Shown piece by piece: positions 15,200 to 20,870 of a stretch of DNA of 20,870 nucleotides. Numbering within the stretch: the first letter of the stretch is position 1; every line of letters begins with the position of its first letter. The notes under the pieces are model-generated. The model did no database searches and had not been told where the DNA came from. It saw nothing but the letters and a program-made list of their open reading frames with translations. Made by a program: the position numbers and the translations under genes. The stretch is from JAZLGI01 sp045616225 (GTDB taxonomy: Bacteria > Spirochaetota > Spirochaetia > Sphaerochaetales > Sphaerochaetaceae), in NCBI GenBank assembly GCA_045616225.1, contig JAZLGI010000041.1, forward strand, positions 1 to 20,870, in the 5' to 3' direction.

Positions 15200-15789
15200 T
15201 GAACACAAAATCATTACTTGTACCTACAGTAATTGACAGTACAGGAGTAAACGAGAGAGCCTACGACATTTACAGCAGGCTTCTTAAAGAAAGAATTGTT
15301 TTTCTTGACGGGGAAATCAATGACCAAAGTGCAGACTTGGTCGTTGCTCAGCTTTTGTTTCTGGAAAGCGAAGACCCTAAAAAAGAAATAAATCTCTACA
15401 TTAACTCACAGGGAGGCAGCGTAACTGCAGGTCTCGCAATCTATGATACAATGCAGTACATAGGTCCTGATGTAAGTACAATCTGTATGGGACAGGCTGC
15501 CAGTATGGCAGCAATAATACTTGCAGGAGGGACAAAGGGAAAACGCTTTATACTACCTTCTGCAAGAGTAATGATTCATCAACCATGGGGAGGAGTTCAG
15601 GGGCAGACCAGTGATGTTGCAATACACACAAAGGAAATCCTGAGACTTAAAAAACTCTCCATAGATTACCTCTCAAAACATACCGGTAAAACTCCGGAGG
15701 AAATTGCATCTGATATAGAACGTGATTATTTTATGACAGCAGAAGATGCAGTTTCTTACGGAATCGCAGATAAAGTTCTTACAAGATAA
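15199..15789 (+). CDS. clpP: ATP-dependent Clp protease, proteolytic subunit
   Basis: This is the serine peptidase of the Clp protease (196 residues), which forms two stacked seven-membered rings. The catalytic triad is S102 (GQAASMAA), H127 (MIHQPWGG) and D172 (SDIERDYF). The N-terminal LLVPTVIDSTG and RAYDIYSRLLKERIVFL segments match the family's axial and handle regions. A TTG three bases upstream could be read as a start, but ATG at 15199 is preferred; it has GAGGAAG about ten bases upstream and overlaps the tig stop. clpX begins ten bases after the stop, its partner in the complex. Confidence 0.97.
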   Translation: MNTKSLLVPTVIDSTGVNERAYDIYSRLLKERIVFLDGEINDQSADLVVAQLLFLESEDPKKEINLYINSQGGSVTAGLAIYDTMQYIGPDVSTICMGQAASMAAIILAGGTKGKRFILPSARVMIHQPWGGVQGQTSDVAIHTKEILRLKKLSIDYLSKHTGKTPEEIASDIERDYFMTAEDAVSYGIADKVLTR

Positions 15790-15799
15790 GGATAGCAAT

Positions 15800-17050
15800 A
15801 TGGCATTTGGAAAAAATAACAAATATTGTTCTTTCTGCGGTTCCACTACAAACAAAATGATTACAGGTCCTGCAGGAATTGCAATTTGTGAATCATGTGT
15901 AGACAGATGCAAAGAGCTTCTGGATGAAGGGACATCACAGCATTCAGAAGAACATTTCAAAGGTTTAGAAGGCAAACTCCCTACTCCACGGGAACTCAAA
16001 GAATATTTGGACAAGTTTGTAATTGGACAGGAAAAGGCAAAAAAAGTTCTTTCCGTTGCAGTTTACAATCACTACAAACGTGTGAAATATGAAGAAGAAT
16101 TAAAATCACAAGATGTAGAACTTGATAAATCAAATATCCTCATTCTTGGACCTACAGGAACCGGAAAAACACTTCTTGCCAGAACCCTTGCAAAAAGACT
16201 CGCAGTACCTTTTGCAATAGCAGATGCAACAACAATCACAGAAGCCGGATACGTTGGAGAAGATGTAGAAAACATTCTTCTCAAACTTATTCAAGCGGCA
16301 GATGATGACATCAAAGCTGCAGAACACGGCATCATATTCCTTGATGAAGTAGATAAGATTGCAAAAAAAGGCGAGAATGTAAGCATAACACGTGATGTTT
16401 CAGGAGAAGGTGTTCAACAGGCACTTTTGAAAATAATAGAAGGAACAGAAGCAAGTGTTCCACCTCAAGGCGGAAGAAAACATCCTAACCAGGAAATGCT
16501 TAAAATCAACACAAAAAATATCCTCTTTATTTGTGGCGGAGCATTTGTTGGTTTAGATAAAATCATAGAAAAAAGATTGGATACTTCCTCTATGGGATTT
16601 GGCAAAACCATTAAAGATTCCAGAGAAAAAGACCTTGAAACTCTATATGAAAACATTCTTCCGGATGACTTAATCAAGTTTGGTCTTATTCCTGAATTTA
16701 TAGGAAGATTACCTGTTCATGTTGGACTTAATAATCTAAGAGTAGAAGATTTGGAAAGGATTCTCACAGAACCAGGCAACTCAATTATAAAACAATACAC
16801 TGCAAGTCTTAAACTTGACGGTGTTGAGCTTGTTTTTACAAAAGAAGCAATACATGCAATTGCCCAGACAGCCTATGACCAGAAAACCGGAGCCAGAGGT
16901 CTTAGAAGCATAGTTGAAGATTTTATGACTCAGCTTATGTATGATATTCCTTCAATGACTGATATTGCCAAAATAGAGATTACAGAAGATTGTATTCTCA
17001 AAAAAGCTCAGCCTAATCTTCTGGATTCCAATGGAAACAAGTGTAATTGA
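15800..17050 (+). CDS. clpX: ATP-dependent Clp protease, ATPase subunit ClpX
   Basis: This AAA+ unfoldase feeds substrates to ClpP (416 residues). The N-terminal zinc-binding domain has C10, C13, C30 and C33. The ATPase core has Walker A GPTGTGKT (117-124), the pore loop GYVG (150-153), Walker B IIFLDE (178-183), the RKH loop (226-228), the arginine finger region in EFIGRLP, and sensor 2 in GARGLRS. The ClpP-docking loop reads MGF (265-267) where E. coli has IGF. I chose ATG 15800 because AAGGATAG precedes it and the zinc finger then starts at the usual position; an in-frame ATG at 15746 lies inside clpP. Its last 20 bases overlap tatD. Confidence 0.97.
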   Translation: MAFGKNNKYCSFCGSTTNKMITGPAGIAICESCVDRCKELLDEGTSQHSEEHFKGLEGKLPTPRELKEYLDKFVIGQEKAKKVLSVAVYNHYKRVKYEEELKSQDVELDKSNILILGPTGTGKTLLARTLAKRLAVPFAIADATTITEAGYVGEDVENILLKLIQAADDDIKAAEHGIIFLDEVDKIAKKGENVSITRDVSGEGVQQALLKIIEGTEASVPPQGGRKHPNQEMLKINTKNILFICGGAFVGLDKIIEKRLDTSSMGFGKTIKDSREKDLETLYENILPDDLIKFGLIPEFIGRLPVHVGLNNLRVEDLERILTEPGNSIIKQYTASLKLDGVELVFTKEAIHAIAQTAYDQKTGARGLRSIVEDFMTQLMYDIPSMTDIAKIEITEDCILKKAQPNLLDSNGNKCN

Positions 17051-17819
17051 TTCACATTTTCATTCACAGCTTCTCAATTCCTATGATTTTTCTTCAGTCA
17101 TGGGAATTGATATAGGAACTTGCTGTGATGACTTACCAAAGAGATATGAACTTCTCAATAAATATCCAAATATAAAGCTATCTGCCGCCATGGGGCCATG
17201 GGAATGTGGAAAGAGTCTGTCAAAAACAATTACAGATGTAGAAAAATACGGATTCAGGACAATTCAGGAAATAAACTCAGATTTTGAAAGGCTTGTAAAT
17301 AATATAGATATATACAATCCGCTTTTCATAGGAGAATGCGGACTTGATTATTACTGGATGTATGCAACACGTGAGATTCAGATAGAGCTTTTTGAAAAAC
17401 ATTTCCAATTGGCAGAAAAACTGAACAAAGCAATTATAATTCACAACAGAGAAGCAGATTCAGATACTGCAGCACTAATCAAATCCCACAATGTAAAAAC
17501 CGGTATTATCCATTGCTTCAGCGGTGATGAAATCTTAATGAAAACCGCCTTAGACAAAGGATTCTACATAAGTTTTGCAGGTAATCTCACTTTTAAGAAA
17601 AACACAGAGCTTAGAGAAATGCTCAAAAAAGTTCCTAAAACAAGATTACTTCTTGAAACAGACTCCCCTTACCTTACACCTGTTCCTTTCAGAGGTCAGC
17701 CAAACAGCCCTGATAAAGTTGAACACACATATCTATGTGTTTCACAAGTATTGGAAATACCCCTTGAAACACTCATGGGACAAATCTCTGAAAATTACAA
17801 CAACCTTATACGCATTTGA
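17031..17819 (+). CDS. TatD family metal-dependent hydrolase (DNase)
   Basis: This 262-residue protein is an amidohydrolase-fold TatD-type enzyme; family members have 3'-5' exonuclease or DNase activity. The metal site is visible as D7-x-H9-x-H11 (DSHFH), E102 in GECGLDYYW, H138 in IIIHNRE, H161 in IIHCFSG and D211 in LLETDSPYL. The length is normal. The ATG lies 20 bases inside clpX in another frame and has only a weak ribosome binding site, so coupled translation with clpX is likely. N-terminally it lacks part of the usual loop between DSHFH and the next strand, a minor difference. Which TatD subgroup it belongs to is unclear, so no symbol is given. Confidence 0.92.
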   Translation: METSVIDSHFHSQLLNSYDFSSVMGIDIGTCCDDLPKRYELLNKYPNIKLSAAMGPWECGKSLSKTITDVEKYGFRTIQEINSDFERLVNNIDIYNPLFIGECGLDYYWMYATREIQIELFEKHFQLAEKLNKAIIIHNREADSDTAALIKSHNVKTGIIHCFSGDEILMKTALDKGFYISFAGNLTFKKNTELREMLKKVPKTRLLLETDSPYLTPVPFRGQPNSPDKVEHTYLCVSQVLEIPLETLMGQISENYNNLIRI

Positions 17820-17874
17820 CTTCAAAATGAAATTTTGATAACTTGATAACAATAAAAGCATAGGGAGTAACATT

Positions 17875-18915
17875 ATGAAAAAATCTTTAAAAATTGTTAT
17901 CTTGGTATTCAGTGTACTTTTATCAGTTTTGACAAGCTGTGATTGATTTGGAAGCAAAGAACCTGATGTAGTTACAAATACCGTAACCAATGGCGACGGT
18001 TCTATTACATATTCAACAACAACAAATTTAAACAACGGTAATAAGACTGTAGAATCAAAAACAGTCTTTACAGATGGTTCAGTCTCAAACAAGCACTTAG
18101 ATGAAATCATGGATGACCACGGAGACATTACAAAAAAATCAAAGGAAACAATTACTTTCTCCGAAGCAAACTCATCAGGAAAGAAAACTGAAATAATAGA
18201 AATAACTGAAGGCAGCAATGCTGCAAAAGGACATTGTGTTGAAACAACGACCACAACAGACTATAAAGACGGTAGAAAAGAAATCTCATTTGCCAAATCA
18301 GAAGTTCTTACAGAATACAGAGAATCTTCTCATGAAACAATAAAAAGTGACGGAAGCAGTGAGAAAACTACGTTTGTTTCAAAAAAGAAGGATAATACTG
18401 AGATATCCGACCATATCATAACAAAAACTTATGTTAAAAAGGACACCAGCGGAAAATTTATCAGTAAATCAGAATCTGAGATATTATCACAGGCAATTGA
18501 GCCAAAAGCAGATGATGAAATATTAAATGTAACAACCACAACAAATTATGATAACGGAGAACCTTCAGGGATTATTGTGGAAACCTTCAGACCTGCTTTA
18601 GCCGGCTGCAATGATGGTTCTTATATCAAAGAGACAAAAGACAAAGACGGTATTACAAAAGAAACAGAAATGGAATACTACTTCAATGAAGGTCGTAAGA
18701 AAATAATCTTCAAAAATGACGAAGCTAAAATAACAAACGGTACATTTGAAAACGGAGAACACACTCATTCAGCTTTTGTGACAACCAGACAGCAGTACAA
18801 AACAGTATTTAATATTCAAGATGGTACTATCACAATAGTTTCAATTGACGGAAGTACGGTCAATAAATCTTACAAAATTGGTGATGTCACATTGAGTTTT
18901 GGTACTAAATTCTGA
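17875..18915 (+). pseudogene. Lipoprotein gene interrupted by one in-frame UGA
   Basis: A start at 17875 with a good GGGAG site encodes a classic lipoprotein signal: MKKSLKIV, a hydrophobic core and lipobox LTSC, with Cys at codon 22. Codon 24 is TGA (17944-17946). The frame then stays open for 322 codons to the TGA at 18913-18915, with no other stop or frameshift. The downstream part is Thr/Lys/Ser-rich and strand-like, with recurring blocks such as STTTNLNNG, TTTTTDYKDGRK, TTTTNYDNG and YYFNEGRKK, suggesting repeated beta-hairpins. I do not recognise a family. An internal ATG at 18109 lacks both a signal peptide and a convincing ribosome binding site. The lesion could be a recent mutation, a sequencing error or a read-through codon. 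It follows tatD by 55 bases with no clear promoter or terminator, so it may ride on the clp unit. Confidence 0.75.
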
Positions 18916-18937
18916 TGATACTATGAATTAAAAAATA

Positions 18938-18966
18938 GGGCTGCAATTTTGGTTACAGCCCCTTTA
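18938..18966. terminator. Bidirectional terminator between the lipoprotein gene and fba
   Basis: GGGCTGCAA (18938-18946) pairs with TTACAGCCC (18953-18961) with one internal mismatch and a six-base loop. On plus it is followed by CTTTATTATTTAT and on minus by TATTTTTTAA. It lies 22 bases after the lipoprotein stop and 27 bases after the fba stop, so it can serve both convergent genes. Confidence 0.85.
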
Positions 18967-18988
18967 TTATTTATAAGCAATTATTGTA

Positions 18989-19981
18989 TTAAGCTTTTCC
19001 TGCAGAACCAAGAACTTCTATGTTCTTGCGCATATACATCTGCTTAAGAGCTTCACGTGCAGGTCCAAGATACTTTCTAGGATCAAATACAGAAGGCTGT
19101 TCTTCAAAGACTTTACGAATCATACCTGTCATTGCAAGTCTTCCGTCTGAATCAATGTTAATCTTACAAACAGCACTCTTAGATGCCTGTCTGAGCTGTT
19201 CCTCCGGAATTCCTACGCTGTCTTTGAGCTTTCCACCGTGTTCATTAATCATTTTTACATATTCCTGTGGAACAGAAGAACTTCCATGAAGAACAATTGG
19301 GAATCCAGGAAGCTTTTTCTCAATTTCTTCAAGAATGTCAAATCTTAACGGAGGTGGAATAAGAAGTCCGTCTGCGTTTCTTGTACACTGTTCCGGTGTA
19401 AACTTGTTTGCACCATGGCTTGTTCCAATTGAAATTGCAAGTGAATCAACACCTGTTTTTGAAACAAAATCTATTACTTCACTTGGTTGTGTATAGTGTG
19501 ACTGTTCTGCCTGAACTTCATCTTCTATACCTGCCAGAACTCCAAGCTCACCTTCTACTGTAACATCATACTTATGAGCATATTCTACAACCTTCTTTGT
19601 TACTGCAATGTTCTCTTCGTAAGGAAGTGAAGAACCGTCAATCATTACAGATGAAAAACCGTTGTCAATGCAACTTTTGCATGTCTCAAAACTGTCACCA
19701 TGGTCAAGGTGAAGAACAATAGGAATATCATATCCAAGTTCATGAGCATATTCTGTTGCTCCACGGGCCATATTCCTGAGAATATTAATGTTTGCATAGT
19801 CTCTTGCACCCTTAGAAACCTGAAGGATAACCGGAGACTTTGTCTCTACACAAGCCATAATGATTGCCTGCATCTGTTCCATGTTGTTGAAATTGTATGC
19901 AGGAACAGCATAACCGCCTTTAACTGCCTTGGCAAACATATCTCTTGTGTTTACCAGACCAAGTTCTTTGTAAGAAGTCAT
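18989..19981 (-). CDS. fba: Class II fructose-bisphosphate aldolase
   Basis: This glycolytic enzyme splits fructose 1,6-bisphosphate into dihydroxyacetone phosphate and glyceraldehyde 3-phosphate using a divalent metal, usually zinc. In the 330-residue protein the metal and catalytic residues are visible in HLDHGDS (D93, H94), VEGELG (E145), GTSHG (H189) and LHGSS (H232). AYNFNN near 29-33 matches the family start. The length and the later NIDSDGRLAMTG block fit the class IIB type. An AGGAGA site lies somewhat far (about ten bases) from the ATG. It is a single-gene unit with a strong promoter and a shared terminator. Confidence 0.96.
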   Translation of the reverse strand: MTSYKELGLVNTRDMFAKAVKGGYAVPAYNFNNMEQMQAIIMACVETKSPVILQVSKGARDYANINILRNMARGATEYAHELGYDIPIVLHLDHGDSFETCKSCIDNGFSSVMIDGSSLPYEENIAVTKKVVEYAHKYDVTVEGELGVLAGIEDEVQAEQSHYTQPSEVIDFVSKTGVDSLAISIGTSHGANKFTPEQCTRNADGLLIPPPLRFDILEEIEKKLPGFPIVLHGSSSVPQEYVKMINEHGGKLKDSVGIPEEQLRQASKSAVCKINIDSDGRLAMTGMIRKVFEEQPSVFDPRKYLGPAREALKQMYMRKNIEVLGSAGKA

Positions 19982-20007
19982 TCTTTTTTATCTCCTATGT
20001 AACTCAA

Positions 20008-20036
20008 ATTTTAATAATACGGTTAAGTTAGGTCAA
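20008..20036 (-). promoter_or_regulatory. Promoter of fba
   Basis: On the minus strand TTGACC (complement of 20031-20036), a 17-base spacer and TAAAAT (complement of 20008-20013) differ from consensus by one base in each box. The predicted start is about 20 bases before the fba ATG, just ahead of AGGAGA. Confidence 0.75.
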
Positions 20037-20066
20037 TTGACTTTAAGCAAAGGAAACTCTTAAAGT
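20037..20066 (+). promoter_or_regulatory. Possible promoter of nth
   Basis: TTGACT (20037-20042), an 18-base spacer and TAAAGT (20061-20066) would start transcription near 20073, only about three bases before the nth ATG. Its -35 box abuts that of fba, together forming the palindrome TCAATTGA (20033-20040). Confidence 0.45.
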
Positions 20067-20075
20067 TCTATTGTT

Positions 20076-20747
20076 ATGAAATTTCTGAGTACTGAATATT
20101 TTGAACAGATATTTGATGAATTCAATGCCAAGCTAAAAAGCATAAACAAACAGATTCCTGCTGTTTCATACATGGCCATTACAAAAAATGACCCTTTTTG
20201 TGTTTTGGTATCGACCTTGCTTTCTTTGAGAACTAAGGATGATGTGACGCTAAAGGCTTCTGTGAGATTACTGGACAAAGCTCCCACTCCTCAAAAAATG
20301 CTTACTCTGTCAGAAGAAGAAATCGCAGATTTGATTTATCCTGTGGGGTTTTATAAAACAAAGGCTCAAAGGATTCTTCAAGTATCTGAGGTTCTTATGG
20401 AAGAATACAACGGAAAGGTTCCTAATAACGTAGAATCGCTTCTGAAGCTTCCCGGAGTGGGAATAAAAACTGCAAATTTAACTCTTAATCTTGGTTTTGG
20501 AATAGATGCAATTTGTGTAGATTGCCATGTTCATCAGATTTCCAACAGAATGGGTTGGATTAAGACCGCAACACCTGAAGAAAGTGAAAAGATTCTTCAG
20601 ACTGTTATGCCAAAGAAATTTTGGATTCCTTTGAACGAACTTCTTGTATCTTACGGGCAGGAAATATGTACTTCTGTTTCACCTAAGTGTTCGCTTTGCC
20701 CTGAGAATGAAAGATGTAAAAAAATAGGTGTAACAAAACAGAGATAA
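20076..20747 (+). CDS. nth: Endonuclease III, base-excision DNA glycosylase/AP lyase
   Basis: This enzyme removes oxidised pyrimidines from DNA and cuts the abasic strand. The 223-residue protein has the helix-hairpin-helix LPGVGIKTA with the catalytic Lys131, the catalytic Asp149 in VDCHV, and a C-terminal iron-sulfur motif C198-x6-C205-x2-C208-x5-C214. The order and spacing fit endonuclease III. The region equal to LLSAQATD in E. coli reads LLSLRTKDD, so the Gln is replaced, as in some other bacterial and archaeal Nth proteins. No ribosome binding site is visible in the 20 bases before the ATG, unlike most genes here; a leaderless message is possible. The next gene starts one base after its stop. 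Confidence 0.93.
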   Translation: MKFLSTEYFEQIFDEFNAKLKSINKQIPAVSYMAITKNDPFCVLVSTLLSLRTKDDVTLKASVRLLDKAPTPQKMLTLSEEEIADLIYPVGFYKTKAQRILQVSEVLMEEYNGKVPNNVESLLKLPGVGIKTANLTLNLGFGIDAICVDCHVHQISNRMGWIKTATPEESEKILQTVMPKKFWIPLNELLVSYGQEICTSVSPKCSLCPENERCKKIGVTKQR

Positions 20748-20748
20748 C

Positions 20749-20870
20749 ATGATTCATCCTATAAAACATTTCATCACAATCACACATCACAGACATCTTG
20801 TTCTCAAACATTGCTTTGAAGCAGGCATTCCTTTAAGAGGTCTTTTGCACGATCTTACAAAATATGCACC
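20749..20870 (+). CDS. DUF5662-like protein, 5' part only
   Basis: An ATG one base after the nth stop opens a frame that runs off the window after 40 full codons. It begins MIHPIKHFITITHHRHLV and continues with GIPLRGLLHDLTKYA. The dense histidines and the HDLTKY motif recall the start of DUF5662 proteins (HF-x-TIT-H ... GLLHDLSKYSP), small proteins with a predicted HD-like metal site and no established function. This assignment is from memory of the pattern. The tight spacing suggests co-transcription and coupled translation with nth. Confidence 0.65.
   Translation, partial: MIHPIKHFITITHHRHLVLKHCFEAGIPLRGLLHDLTKYA

Noticed and set aside
17823..17837. Hairpin CAAAAT-GAA-ATTTTG after tatD as a terminator
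   Set aside because: The stem is short and nearly all A-T, and no T-run follows, so it is unlikely to end transcription.
17944..17946. UGA as a selenocysteine codon or as Trp in a recoded genome
   Set aside because: No GC-rich SECIS-like hairpin is visible just downstream, a selenocysteine next to the lipid anchor has no evident role, and UGA ends many intact genes in the window.
17742..18254. Minus-strand open frame across the tatD end and the lipoprotein start
   Set aside because: It is antisense to two plus-strand coding frames, and its hydrophobic content reflects the complement of Lys/Thr-rich codons.

Overview
The window looks like a piece of a low-GC spirochaete chromosome, most likely Treponema (inference). 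The clues are the tig-clpP-clpX block in the order known from Treponema pallidum, two tRNA genes without an encoded CCA end, lipoprotein signal peptides of the LASC/LTSC type, AT-rich intergenic DNA with sigma70-type promoters, and purine-rich ribosome binding sites before most genes. UGA is a normal stop here: it ends oppB, oppC, oppD, tig, clpX and tatD, among others. I found no phage, insertion sequence, CRISPR array, defence island or other sign of recent transfer. Most of the content is core metabolism and housekeeping, tightly packed, and no stretch above 300 bases lacks a gene.

Layout. At 1-19 (minus) there may be the first codons of a truncated gene. Positions 142-6236 (minus) hold an oligopeptide ABC importer, oppB-oppC-oppD-oppF-oppA, with its promoter near 6208-6236 and a strong terminator at 142-170. 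Positions 6288-7460 (plus) encode an unrecognised exported, strand-rich protein. Its stop codon overlaps the stop of the opposing DUF1846 gene. Positions 7457-12005 (minus) form the unit asnS, DAHP synthase, DJ-1-type protein, DUF1846 protein. Positions 12025-12359 hold two convergent single-tRNA units, tRNA-Met(CAT) on plus and tRNA-Gly(GCC) on minus, each with its own promoter and hairpin. Positions 12375-13712 (minus) encode an APC-family amino acid permease. From an interleaved divergent promoter region the plus-strand unit tig-clpP-clpX-tatD begins at 13847. It is followed by a lipoprotein gene (17875-18915) broken by one in-frame UGA just after the lipobox. A bidirectional terminator separates this from fba (minus, 18989-19981). 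Across a second divergent promoter region comes nth (endonuclease III), then the start of a DUF5662-like gene that runs off the right edge.

How the genes work together. The Opp system brings in peptides as an amino acid source, and the nearby permease would add single amino acids. Trigger factor, ClpP and ClpX form a co-translational folding and degradation module in one operon. Fba is a glycolytic enzyme, which fits a sugar-fermenting organism. The asnS unit joins translation, aromatic amino acid synthesis and a possible stress protein for no obvious reason.

The points most worth a second look are the UGA-interrupted lipoprotein, the tRNA-Met gene with a non-canonical T-loop, the two compact divergent promoter pairs, the inverted repeat around the opp promoter, and the unidentified exported protein.
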